Source: Streptomyces spiralis (lineage in GTDB: Bacteria > Actinomycetota > Actinomycetes > Streptomycetales > Streptomycetaceae). Taken from it: a DNA stretch of 64,000 nt. This document shows positions 1 to 8,011 of the stretch, one piece after another. The notes below the pieces were generated by a model. That model worked only from the letters and a program-made list of their open reading frames with translations, was not told the DNA's origin and ran no database searches. The stretch is from NCBI RefSeq assembly GCF_014654675.1, contig NZ_BNBC01000016.1:114197-178196 (forward strand), in the 5' to 3' direction. The stretch's first letter is position 1; each line of letters begins with the position of its first letter. A program made the position numbers and the translations under genes.

Positions 1-1197
1 AGCCTGCCCGACACCCTCTTCGGCGGTGACTTCGCCGCCTTCGCGCGGGCGGCCGGCCTGACCGAGACGCAGGTCTCCGCCGTGCTCCGCGGCCGGGGAG
101 CGGCGATGACCCGGCAGGTCCGGGCCGACCTGTACCTGCAGGACGGGCATCCGCAGGACGGGCATCCGCAGGGCGGGCATCCGCAGGGCGGGCAGTTCAA
201 GCTCCTGGAGTTCAACATCGGCAGTTCGATCGGCGGCATGGACAACGCCGACCTCTGCCGGGGGCTGCTGGAGCACCCCCTGCTGGCCGGGTTCGCCGCC
301 GAGTACCGCCTCGGCTTCGTGGACACGCTGCGCGAGCAGGTCAACAACGTCCTGGTGGAGTGCGGATTCGCACCGGAGGACCGCCCGGTGGTCGCGCTGA
401 CGGACTGGCCGAGCTACTTCGAGAACGAGGTCGCCTACATGCGGCAGCTCTGCCTGCGCTGGCGGGAGCTGGGCCTTGAGGCCTACCCCTGCCACGTCGG
501 GCAGCTCGAGGTCCGCGGCGGCCGGGTCTGGCTGGAGGACAAGCCGGTCGACATCGTGTTCCGGACCTTCGCCATCTCCCAGATCGCCGACGCGCCGGAG
601 ATCCTGGATCCGGTCCTGGACGCGGCGGAACGCGGCGCGGTCAAGATCTTCACACCGCTGGACTCCGCCGCCTACGCCAGCAAGGGCGCGCTGGCGATGC
701 TCTCCGACGAGGACAACCGCGCGCTGCTCAGCAGCGAGCAGCTCGCCAGTGTGGACCGTCTGCTGCCGTGGACGCGCACCGTGCGCCCCGGCACCGTGAC
801 CCTGGAGAGCGGGGAACGCGCCGACCTGCTCGAGTACGCCGTCGAGCACCGCCACGACCTCGTGCTCAAGCCCACGTCGCTGTACGGCAACCGCGGCGTG
901 GTGCTCGGCTGGACGCCGGACCTCACGGCGCAGCAGTGGCGCCGGCACCTCGACGCGGCGCTCGACAGCCCCCACATCCTCCAGCGCCGGGTGCGGCCCA
1001 CCGCCGAGCTGTTCCCGGACGAGAACGGTGAACTGCGGCCCTGGAACATCCTGTGGGGCATGTTCTCCGTGGCCAACGGCTACGGCGGTGCCAACGCCCG
1101 TGCCACGCGCGCGGAACTGGGCGACGTGGTCATGAACCGGGCGCACGGCATCCACTCGGGCCCGTCGCTGTACCAGCTGGCCGAGCCGACCGCCTGA
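1..1197 (+). CDS. ATP-grasp-like protein, 5'-truncated by the window edge
   Basis: The frame is open from base 1, so the true start lies outside the window and the GTG at 82 is probably internal. The product resembles circularly permuted ATP-grasp enzymes, which join an amine to an activated carboxylate. The motif EFNIGSSIGG is followed by a long acidic middle part and LVLKPTSLYGNRGVVLGW, a plausible nucleotide-binding Lys-Pro...Gly-x-Gly segment. Three 15-bp tandem units and part of a fourth (bases 139-195) encode QDGHP/QGGHP near the visible N-terminus and look like a polymorphic linker. The gene ends 54 bp before an aminotransferase gene on the same strand, so the two are probably co-transcribed. 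The substrate cannot be told. It could also be a non-catalytic ATP-grasp relative. Confidence 0.7.
   Translation, partial: SLPDTLFGGDFAAFARAAGLTETQVSAVLRGRGAAMTRQVRADLYLQDGHPQDGHPQGGHPQGGQFKLLEFNIGSSIGGMDNADLCRGLLEHPLLAGFAAEYRLGFVDTLREQVNNVLVECGFAPEDRPVVALTDWPSYFENEVAYMRQLCLRWRELGLEAYPCHVGQLEVRGGRVWLEDKPVDIVFRTFAISQIADAPEILDPVLDAAERGAVKIFTPLDSAAYASKGALAMLSDEDNRALLSSEQLASVDRLLPWTRTVRPGTVTLESGERADLLEYAVEHRHDLVLKPTSLYGNRGVVLGWTPDLTAQQWRRHLDAALDSPHILQRRVRPTAELFPDENGELRPWNILWGMFSVANGYGGANARATRAELGDVVMNRAHGIHSGPSLYQLAEPTA
139..195 (+). repeat. 15-bp in-frame tandem repeat (x3.8)
   Basis: Unit CAG-GAC/GGC-GGG-CAT-CCG runs at 139-153, 154-168 and 169-183, with a partial fourth copy to about 195. Copy number changes would keep the reading frame. 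It encodes a Gln-Asp/Gly-Gly-His-Pro repeat inside the ATP-grasp-like gene. Confidence 0.85.
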
Positions 1198-1251
1198 GGC
1201 GATGCGGAGCCGCACCTTCCCCCCGGCCGGACCAGCAGAAAGCAGTCACAG

Positions 1252-2409
1252 ATGTCCGAGGACACCGCCACCGTCACCACGGCCGCCGTCACCGAGGCCG
1301 AGGCCGAGGCAGGCCCCGCCGCCGCCACCGTCACGGACTCCGGGCGGAAACCTCGTTTCCGCTCGGTCCTCGACCGGATGGTGAGCTACCGGCCCAGCAG
1401 GTCCGCCGGCCCGGCGCGGACGGGCCCGGTCTTCCAGCTGGCGGCCAACGAGTCCCCGTACCCGCCGCCTTCCGCCGTGGTCGAGGCGATCAGCCGGGAG
1501 GCGCTGCGGACCAACCGGTATCCGGACAACGGATGCGCCGACCTGATCGCCGAGATCGCCGCGCGCCATGCCGTCCCGGAGGACGGCATCGCGGTCGGCT
1601 GCGGCTCGGTCGGTGTGGCCCAGATGCTCATGGAGGCCGTCGCCGAGCCGGGCGGCGAAGTCCTCTACGCCTGGCGTTCGTTCGAGGCCTACCCGATACT
1701 GACCCGGCTCTCCGGCGCCACCGCCGTGGAGGTGCCGCTCCGGGACGGGTTCCACGACCTCGCCGCGATGGCCGACGCCATCACGGACCGGACCCGCCTG
1801 ATCTTCGTGTGCAATCCGAACAACCCCACCGGGACGGTCGTGGGGGAGGCGGATCTGCGCGCGTTTCTCGACCGGGTTCCCGTGGACTGCCTGGTGGTCG
1901 TCGACGAGGCCTATCGCGAGTACGTCCGGGACGCGAAGGCACCCGACGGCCTGGACATCGCCGCCGGGCGGCCGAACGTGGTGGTCCTGCGCACGTTCTC
2001 CAAGGCGTACGGCCTCGCCGCACTGCGGGTCGGCTTCCTGGTCGGACATCCGGTCGTGGCCGAGTCGATCCGCAAGGCCTACCTGCCGTTCAGCGTGAAC
2101 GGCGTGGCCCAGGCCGCCGCGATCGCCGCCTTGCGCGCCGAGAGCGAGCTGATGGAGCGGGTGGAGACGACGGTCGGCGAACGCGAGCGGGTGCGCACCG
2201 CTCTGACGGACCAGGGCTGGACGGTCCCCCCGAGCGAGGCCAACTTCCTCTGGCTCCCGATGGGTGACGCGGCCGCGGCCTTCGGCGAGCACTGCGGGCG
2301 GGCAGGGGTCGTCGTGCGAGCGTTCGCCGGCGACGGGGTCCGGGTCTCCGTCGGCTCCCCGCCCGAGAACGACGCCTTCCTCTCGGCCGCGGCCCGGTTC
2401 CGGCGCTGA
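1252..2409 (+). CDS. Class I/II PLP aminotransferase, histidinol-phosphate aminotransferase-like
   Basis: This is a fold-type I PLP enzyme of 385 residues, about the usual length. It carries the HisC-type landmarks: CNPNNPTG in the middle, VVVDEAYREY with Asp218 and Tyr221, and TFSKAYGLAALRVG with the Schiff-base lysine at Lys251. The first 40 residues are Ala/Glu-rich and probably disordered. No his operon genes lie nearby, so a dedicated role in a small-molecule pathway with the preceding ATP-grasp-like gene is more likely than histidine synthesis; that is inference from context. The start is the first ATG of the frame, with only a weak ribosome-binding site. Alternative: a phenylalanine or other aromatic/branched aminotransferase of the same family. 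Confidence 0.85.
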   Translation: MSEDTATVTTAAVTEAEAEAGPAAATVTDSGRKPRFRSVLDRMVSYRPSRSAGPARTGPVFQLAANESPYPPPSAVVEAISREALRTNRYPDNGCADLIAEIAARHAVPEDGIAVGCGSVGVAQMLMEAVAEPGGEVLYAWRSFEAYPILTRLSGATAVEVPLRDGFHDLAAMADAITDRTRLIFVCNPNNPTGTVVGEADLRAFLDRVPVDCLVVVDEAYREYVRDAKAPDGLDIAAGRPNVVVLRTFSKAYGLAALRVGFLVGHPVVAESIRKAYLPFSVNGVAQAAAIAALRAESELMERVETTVGERERVRTALTDQGWTVPPSEANFLWLPMGDAAAAFGEHCGRAGVVVRAFAGDGVRVSVGSPPENDAFLSAAARFRR

Positions 2410-2540
2410 GGGCCGCCGGACCGTGCGGAGCACGACGTCCGGCAGCCCACCCGCGCCGCCCTTTCCAGGGTCGTGATCGCGATCTGTGAATTAGCCGGCG
2501 GTGGATCGGTCATCTCGACCGGCCAATGACGGATGATCCC

Positions 2541-2918
2541 TCAGGACCGGTTAACGATTGAACCAATTCCCGCGCCTGTCGTTAATCCCCTTCGCATTCG
2601 CGTCCGGGCCGAAGGTCTTACCGCCGGCCCGGACGGTGACGGCACTTCCATCCAGCCACGCGCCACGGCGATCACGCCGGCCTGGAATCGGCTTCGAGCC
2701 TCCAGTCGATCCATGAGGGAGGCGATGATGCGACGGCAGGTCCGGACCGAGATATTCAGCTTGCGTGCAATGCTCTCGTCCAGTTGACCGTCGGCCAGTA
2801 GCTCCAGGACCTGTCGTTCCCGGCCACTGAGTGAGCCGACAGGTGTCGCGCAGGTCACATCGTCCTGGTGCCCCGCCCGGTGACGCCGCCTTTCCACGAA
2901 CGCGTCAGAAGTCGTCAA
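2541..2918 (-). CDS. Short LuxR-type DNA-binding regulator, TTA-containing
   Basis: This is a 125-residue protein with a single LuxR-type helix-turn-helix at residues 28-90 (LSGRERQVLELLADGQLDES, then ISVRTCRRIIASLMDRLEA). It has no receiver or sensor domain. The start is TTG, preceded by GAGAGG at good spacing. Leu112 is encoded by TTA (bases 2585-2583), the codon read by the bldA tRNA in Streptomyces, so full-length synthesis may be developmentally gated. It is divergent from the SARP gene across 222 bp and is the obvious candidate to share that promoter region. The basic C-terminal tail beyond the HTH is not recognised. Bases 2410-2540 hold no gene. Confidence 0.8.
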   Translation of the reverse strand: MTTSDAFVERRRHRAGHQDDVTCATPVGSLSGRERQVLELLADGQLDESIARKLNISVRTCRRIIASLMDRLEARSRFQAGVIAVARGWMEVPSPSGPAVRPSARTRMRRGLTTGAGIGSIVNRS

Positions 2919-2980
2919 TGAAACACCTCTCTGAGGCCATCCGTGCCCCCGTTATCACGCCAGGATGGGCCCCTCCTCCC

Positions 2981-2999
2981 CTGATCGGTAAAAGATCAG
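2981..2999. promoter_or_regulatory. Inverted repeat in the LuxR/SARP divergent promoter region
   Basis: CTGATC and GATCAG form perfect 6-bp arms separated by 7 bp (GGTAAAA). The site lies between the two divergent regulator starts, 63 bp from the LuxR start and 142 bp from the SARP start. It is a candidate operator only; no binding protein is shown. Confidence 0.4.
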
Positions 3000-3032
3000 T
3001 TTTGGTTTGCCCTCTTGGCGTCGGTACTCCCG

Positions 3033-3062
3033 TGATTCCCCCGGTCTTGATTCCCCCGGTCT
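3033..3062 (+). repeat. Perfect 2 x 15-bp tandem repeat upstream of the SARP gene
   Basis: TGATTCCCCCGGTCT occurs twice head to tail (3033-3047 and 3048-3062), ending 78 bp before the SARP start codon. SARP proteins bind short direct repeats, so an autoregulatory site is possible. The usual SARP spacing is 11 or 22 bp, which this does not match. Confidence 0.6.
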
Positions 3063-3140
3063 CTCCCTCAAGGCTGCCCTCCCCGTATCCCGATTGGTTA
3101 CCGGTGAATTACTCTTCCTGGCGGGGAGCAGGACCGCGTA

Positions 3141-6100
3141 GTGACAGAGGGGGAGTCGGCCGTGGACCACGGCGGCAAAAGGGAGGGCATACGCTTCAAC
3201 GTGCTCGGCGCGCTGGAGTGCTGGGCCGGGGGGAGGCGCCTTCCGCTCGGGGGGACCAAGGCCGAGCGAGTGATGGGGTTTCTGCTGCTGTCACACAACC
3301 GCTCGGTTCCGGTCGCGCGGCTCGTCGAAGCCGTGTGGGACAGCGAGCCGCCGTCCACGGCGGCCCATCAGATCCGCAAGACCGTCTCGGCACTGCGGCG
3401 ATCGCTTCCGGGGGGCGCCGAGATCCTCCACACCGACGGTGCCGGTTACCGCGCCGTGGTCTCCACCGACCAACTCGATCTCAAGGAGTTCGAGGAACTG
3501 CTGCACACGGCCGCCGAGGCCAAGAGCGCGGGCCGTGCGACGGAGGCCGGGGCGGGACTGCGCGCCGCGCTGGACGTGTGGCGGGGCCCGGTGCTCGACG
3601 GTCTCGACGGAGAGGCGATCGGCACCGCCGCCAACGTGCTGGTGGAGATGCGGTTGGCGGCCGTCGAACAGTACGCCAGACTGCGGATGCGGACGGGCCG
3701 GCTCGACGACCTCGCCACCTATCTGCGGCAGTACGTCGACGCCCATCCCCTGCGGGAGTCGTTGCGTGAGCTCCTGATGACGGTGCTGTACCGCACCGGC
3801 CGGCACGCGGACGCCCTGGAGGAGTACGCCGCGGTGCGGCACCTGCTCGCCGAGGAACTGGGCGCCGACCCGAGCCCCCAGCTCGCCAAGCTGCACGAGG
3901 CCATCCTGCGTCAGAGCCCGGAACTGGCCGACGCACCGGCGGCCGCGCCGCCCGTCGAACCGGCGGCACCGAAGCCCGTCGCCGTGCGCTGCACCCTCCC
4001 CTACGACCTGCCCGACTTCACGGGGCGTCAGGACGCCGTGCGGCGCATCCTCACCGCCCTGGAGGACGACCGGCGGTTCATCATGATCGACGGGATGGGA
4101 GGCAGCGGCAAGACCGCCCTCGCCGTGCATGTGGCCAAGCTGCTGGCCGAGCGCTACCCGGACGGCCAGCTCTTCCTCGACCTCCACGGCTTCACGCCGG
4201 GCCATGCGCCGCTCCAGCCACTGGACGCACTGGACCTCCTGCTGCGCAGCCTGGGGATCGCGAGCGACCGGATTCCCGAAGGGCTCGGCGAGCGACGTGC
4301 CTTGTGGCGCTCGGTCACGGCGAACCAGCGCCTGCTGGTGGTGCTGGACAACGTCCGCGACTCCGCCCAGGTGCAGCCGCTCCTGCTGGGCGCGGAGCAC
4401 TCCGCGACCATCGTCACGAGCCGGACCAGGCTCGTGGAGATCGACGGCGCGGAGTGGTGCTCCGTCGGCAGTCTGTCGATGGAGGACAGCATGGAGCTGC
4501 TGTCCAAGGTGCTCGGCGACGAACGGGACGACGTCGAGTCCCGCACGCTCCTGGCCGGCATGTGCGCAGGACTCCCGCTCGCCCTGCGCATCGCCTCGGC
4601 ACGGTTGAGGAACCGGCCGCAGTGGACGGTCCGGTACCTCGTGGACAGGATGCGTTCGGAGGCCCGCACGCTGACCGAACTCCGTGTGGGGGAGCGCAGC
4701 GTAGCGGCCAGCCTCCAGCTCTCGTACCGGGCGATGAGTGAGACGCAGCGCGCGGCCTTCCGGATGCTGGGCTGGCATCCGGGCGCCGACTTCGACGTCT
4801 TCAGCGCGGCCGCACTGTTCGGGACGGACGCCGTGGAAGCGGAGACCATCCTGGAGGAGCTCCTGGACGTCAATCTGCTCGAGCAGCACACCATGGGCCG
4901 CTACACGCTGCACGACCTGGTCCGCTGGTTCTCTCGCGATCTGCGCGGCAACGGGCCGGCCGACTGTCACCGGGCCGGCGTCCGACGGCTGCTGGACCAC
5001 TACCTGCTGACCCTGGAGCGGGCCTGTGACCTCATCTTCCCGGGCCGCGCCCGTCATCCCGTGCCGCTGCCCGAGGGCTCCGTGGTCCCCGGCCTCGACT
5101 CCGAGAGCGACGCCCTGAGCTGGCTCGACAAGGAGTACCCCGCGCTCCGCGACGCGGCTCAGCTCGCCTATGACGTCGGACTCGACCTGCACGCCGCGTA
5201 CCTTCCCCGCGGCCTGGCGTTCTACCTCAACCTGCGCGGCTGGTGGTCGGAGTTCCGGGACGTGGAAGTGCTCGCCGTACGAGCCGCACGCCGCCTGGAA
5301 GATCCGCTGCTGCTCCGGATCAGCCTGACCAATCTGGCCCTGGCGCTGTGGAAGGCGGGCGACATCCGTGGCTCGCTCACCGAGCTCGACGAGGCACTGA
5401 CGCTGGCCGAACAGGCGGCGGAGGTGCCCGGCGTCGCCGCCTGCCTGAGCAGAATCGGCATGTGCTACTCCAGCCTCGGGCAGTACACGCGAGCGCTGGA
5501 CACGCTGCGACGCGCCCTCGACCTGCACCGCCGACTCGGCTGCCGGCGAGAGGAGGCCGAGGCGCTGGCCAACATCGCCTCGGCACTGAACTGTCTGGGC
5601 CGGTACACGGAGGCGGCGGACGCCGCCGCGCTGGCCGTCCGCCTCGATCGGTTGCTGGGCGAACGGGACCACGAGATCTACGCCCTGACCGAGCTGGCAG
5701 TGGCCCACCTCGGCACGGGGCGTCCGGATCTGGCCCTGTTCCGTCTGTCCGTCATCGAGGGCGAGCCGGACGGACTGTGCCAGCCCGGCACCGCCGGGCT
5801 GATGCTCGCGTACCGTGCCGAAACGCTTCAGCGGCTGGGCCGCTCCCCGGAGGCGGACGCGTGCACGGCCCGCGCGCTGGCGTTGATGGAGGTGAGCGGC
5901 GCCATTCGCCGGGCAGAGATCGGGAACGTCCTCGGCCGGGTGCACCGGCGCCGTCACGACTACGCGGCCGCCCTGGAGCTGCACCGCAGCGCGTACCGGC
6001 ATTCCGCCGCCATGGATTTACGCGTGGAGATGGCCCGGGCGCAGGCCGGTGTCGCCGCCGCGGCGGACGCCATGGGCGACGCGGCGACGGCCAAGACGGC

Positions 6101-6167
6101 CCGGGAGGCAGCCGACGAACTGTTCGCCGGCCTCGGTGTGCCGGCCGAATGCAGGTGGCCGGACTGA
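3141..6167 (+). CDS. SARP-family transcriptional activator with NB-ARC and TPR domains (AfsR-like)
   Basis: The domain order over 1008 residues is: OmpR-like winged helix (about 17-95, ending in IRKTVSALRRSL), bacterial transcriptional activation domain (about 115-265), NB-ARC ATPase with P-loop DGMGGSGKTA (about 316-325) and VVLDN, and C-terminal tetratricopeptide-like repeats (about 690-1000). This is the architecture of large AfsR-type SARPs, which switch on antibiotic pathways. The GTG start has GGGGAGCAGG upstream. One TTA codon (6018-6020, in M-D-L-R-V) makes translation potentially bldA-dependent. It stands beside the ATP-grasp-like and aminotransferase genes and convergent to a secreted peptide gene 23 bp away. 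It is probably the pathway-specific activator of a cluster lying mostly to the left of the window. Confidence 0.92.
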   Translation: MTEGESAVDHGGKREGIRFNVLGALECWAGGRRLPLGGTKAERVMGFLLLSHNRSVPVARLVEAVWDSEPPSTAAHQIRKTVSALRRSLPGGAEILHTDGAGYRAVVSTDQLDLKEFEELLHTAAEAKSAGRATEAGAGLRAALDVWRGPVLDGLDGEAIGTAANVLVEMRLAAVEQYARLRMRTGRLDDLATYLRQYVDAHPLRESLRELLMTVLYRTGRHADALEEYAAVRHLLAEELGADPSPQLAKLHEAILRQSPELADAPAAAPPVEPAAPKPVAVRCTLPYDLPDFTGRQDAVRRILTALEDDRRFIMIDGMGGSGKTALAVHVAKLLAERYPDGQLFLDLHGFTPGHAPLQPLDALDLLLRSLGIASDRIPEGLGERRALWRSVTANQRLLVVLDNVRDSAQVQPLLLGAEHSATIVTSRTRLVEIDGAEWCSVGSLSMEDSMELLSKVLGDERDDVESRTLLAGMCAGLPLALRIASARLRNRPQWTVRYLVDRMRSEARTLTELRVGERSVAASLQLSYRAMSETQRAAFRMLGWHPGADFDVFSAAALFGTDAVEAETILEELLDVNLLEQHTMGRYTLHDLVRWFSRDLRGNGPADCHRAGVRRLLDHYLLTLERACDLIFPGRARHPVPLPEGSVVPGLDSESDALSWLDKEYPALRDAAQLAYDVGLDLHAAYLPRGLAFYLNLRGWWSEFRDVEVLAVRAARRLEDPLLLRISLTNLALALWKAGDIRGSLTELDEALTLAEQAAEVPGVAACLSRIGMCYSSLGQYTRALDTLRRALDLHRRLGCRREEAEALANIASALNCLGRYTEAADAAALAVRLDRLLGERDHEIYALTELAVAHLGTGRPDLALFRLSVIEGEPDGLCQPGTAGLMLAYRAETLQRLGRSPEADACTARALALMEVSGAIRRAEIGNVLGRVHRRRHDYAAALELHRSAYRHSAAMDLRVEMARAQAGVAAAADAMGDAATAKTAREAADELFAGLGVPAECRWPD

Positions 6168-6190
6168 CGCTGCCCGGGGGCCGTCCACGG

Positions 6191-6352
6191 CTACTTCTGT
6201 GCGAAGTTGGGTCCGGCGTCGGAAGCGAGGAACACGTGGGACCCGGTGGCCGCCGGTGCTGCCGGTGCCGCGCTCGACTCAGTGACGACGAGCCCCGTCA
6301 GCGCGGTGACGCCCAGCATCAGCAGGGCGGTACGAACGGCCAGTTTTCCCAT
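6191..6352 (-). CDS. 53-residue secreted peptide precursor
   Basis: This is a short gene on the minus strand: ATG at 6352, TAG at 6193-6191. AAGGGGGA sits just upstream at ideal spacing, a very strong ribosome-binding site. The product starts MGKLAVRTALLMLGVTALTG, a positively charged N-region and hydrophobic core. An Ala-rich cleavage zone (VTESSAAPAAPAA) follows, then a short mature part ending SDAGPNFAQK. No cysteines are present. It is convergent with the SARP gene (23 bp between stops) and carries a nested inverted repeat upstream. The family is not recognised. A secreted signalling peptide is possible given the TPR regulator next door, but nothing in the sequence proves it; a structural envelope peptide is equally possible. 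Confidence 0.7.
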   Translation of the reverse strand: MGKLAVRTALLMLGVTALTGLVVTESSAAPAAPAATGSHVFLASDAGPNFAQK

Positions 6353-6380
6353 GGGATGTCCCCCTTAAGTCGCTGTGTCC

Positions 6381-6421
6381 ACGGTTACGCCTGAGGCGCT
6401 TGCGCCGAATCCTGTAACCGT
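6381..6421. promoter_or_regulatory. Nested inverted repeat upstream of the secreted peptide gene
   Basis: The outer arms ACGGTTAC (6381-6388) and GTAACCGT (6414-6421) are perfect 8-bp inverted repeats 33 bp apart. A second palindrome, GGCGC-TT-GCGCC (6395-6406), sits almost exactly at their centre. The element starts 29 bp upstream of the peptide start codon. It could be an operator or a 5'-UTR hairpin. The rest of 6422-6683 shows no gene. Confidence 0.45.
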
Positions 6422-6683
6422 CCCCCGGCTGGAACGAGCGCCGACGGATGAGCCGCGTCTCGCGACGTCCCGCTGGTCAGTTCGGTCGGTCGCGGACCGG
6501 GACCCGTCAGAAGTGCCCTCGGCATGCATCACTGTGGCCGATCCGGTTCCCGATCGGTTCCCGGGCGGCTACCCGTACCGGTCGGGTGCTGTGGACAGGG
6601 TCTGCGCGGTCGGGACAGGGCCGTCACCGCGACTCCGGGCCCGCCCCGCCGTCCGCGTCCGGGCGGCGCCCCGGGCCCGCGTC

Positions 6684-7502
6684 TCACCAGCCCGGGCGGG
6701 CCCGCCTTCCGAAGATCGGGCCCTGTGGTTGCGGCGGCGGTGGCGTGCCGGGGCGCAGCGGCAGCGCGATCAGCATGCCCGCGACGAAACCGACCACATG
6801 GGCCGCGTACGCCACGGTGCCGGCGCTGGAGACGCCCTGGCCGGAGGAGTACAGCGCCTGGAGCACGAACCAGAAGCCCAGGACGATCCAGGCGGGCAGC
6901 CGCAGCGGCAGGAAGAGCAGGAAGGGGACCAGGATCCAGACCCGGACCCTCGGATACAGGACGAGATACGCGCCGAGGACTCCCGCGATCGCCCCCGACG
7001 CGCCGATCAGCGGCTGGCCGGAGTCGGAGTTGAGCAGCGCGAATCCGTACCCGGCCGCGTAGCCGCAGGCCACGTAGAACAGCAGGTACCGCACATGGCC
7101 CATGCGGTCCTCGATGTTGTTGCCGAAGATCAGCAGGAACAGCATGTTGCCCAGCAGATGCAGCCAGCTGCCGTGCAGGAACATCGCCGTGAACACCGAC
7201 AGCTCGGCCGACTTGTCGTACGCCGGCGGTCCCAGCACGCAGCCCGGCCCGTGGATGCCCACCCCGATCCCACCGGTCGGCACCAGCGACGGCATCCGGT
7301 GCTGGATCAGCTCGCGCGGCACCAGGGCGTAGTGCTCCGTGAACGCCTCCAGATGGCACAGCTGCGCCAGCGTGCTGCCGCCCGTGACGGAACCGGAGAT
7401 GCCCGGGGTGCTCAGGAACACGACGACGTTCGCGGCGATCAGGGCGTACGTCACCCAGGGGGTGCGCCGCACCGGGTTCAGATCATGGACGGGGATGACC
7501 AC
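6684..7502 (-). CDS. Rhomboid family intramembrane serine protease
   Basis: This is an integral membrane protease of 272 residues with six or more hydrophobic helices. The catalytic pair is visible: Ser169 in GASGAIAG and His235 in AAHVVGF. The loop motif HGSWLHLLGNMLFLLIFG (His110, Asn119) is the usual rhomboid H-x3-H-x3-N region. The C-terminal tail is Pro-rich and cytoplasmic. The GTG at 7502 gives the natural N-terminus VVIPVHDLNPVRRTPW, which directly precedes the first helix. The frame stays open far upstream but crosses other genes, so a longer product is unlikely. Substrates are unknown; in bacteria rhomboids cut single-pass membrane proteins. Confidence 0.9.
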   Translation of the reverse strand: MVIPVHDLNPVRRTPWVTYALIAANVVVFLSTPGISGSVTGGSTLAQLCHLEAFTEHYALVPRELIQHRMPSLVPTGGIGVGIHGPGCVLGPPAYDKSAELSVFTAMFLHGSWLHLLGNMLFLLIFGNNIEDRMGHVRYLLFYVACGYAAGYGFALLNSDSGQPLIGASGAIAGVLGAYLVLYPRVRVWILVPFLLFLPLRLPAWIVLGFWFVLQALYSSGQGVSSAGTVAYAAHVVGFVAGMLIALPLRPGTPPPPQPQGPIFGRRARPGW

Positions 7503-7638
7503 AGGGAAGTACTGCCCCCGATACGCCCGGCGAATCGGTGAACGCGGCCGTCGGCCGGTCCGTATGTCCCCCTGACACAAGGCGGCTGTCCCCGTGACAC
7601 ACGGCGACACGGCGACACGATGAGGCGAGGAGCAGGCG

Positions 7639-7929
7639 ATGAGCGACCGAGGAACCCCCGCGATGCACGCCCTGCCCGACGGTGAGGCAGAGCTCTCCCT
7701 GGTGGTGCGGCTGCCGTGGGAGGACGTCGCCCGGCTCGGCCAGGAGGCCGGGCGGCTGGCGGCCCAGGCGCAGCGGCCGGTGACGCTGGACGAGGCCGTC
7801 AGCCACCGGCTGCGCTCGACCCGTCCCCCGGCCGCCCACGCGCGGCCGGGCGGGGAGCAGCAGGCCACGACGACGGCCACCAGCGCCTCCGTCTCCTCGC
7901 TGCCCAGACTCAACGGCAGCACGGCGTAG
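7639..7929 (+). CDS. Hypothetical protein, 96 residues
   Basis: A small soluble protein starting MSDRGTPAMHALPDG with a good ribosome-binding site (GAGGAGC before ATG). The N-terminal 60 residues (LSLVVRLPWEDVARLGQEAG, then QRPVTLDEAVSHRLR) look folded and helical. The tail is Ala/Thr/Ser-rich and probably disordered. It is divergent from the rhomboid gene and convergent with the flavoprotein gene. No family or function is recognised. Codon third positions are strongly GC-biased, which supports a real gene. Confidence 0.6.
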   Translation: MSDRGTPAMHALPDGEAELSLVVRLPWEDVARLGQEAGRLAAQAQRPVTLDEAVSHRLRSTRPPAAHARPGGEQQATTTATSASVSSLPRLNGSTA

Positions 7930-8011
7930 CCCCGGTGCGAGTGACGGCCGGGGGCGGGTGGCGAGCGGCGGCGGGCGACGACCGGGAGCGGGCGACGGTA
8001 GGGCGCGGTGC

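Noticed and set aside
3291..6002. 903-codon antisense frame over the SARP gene
   Set aside because: No recognisable domains and Gln/Arg/Val-rich content typical of a shadow frame.
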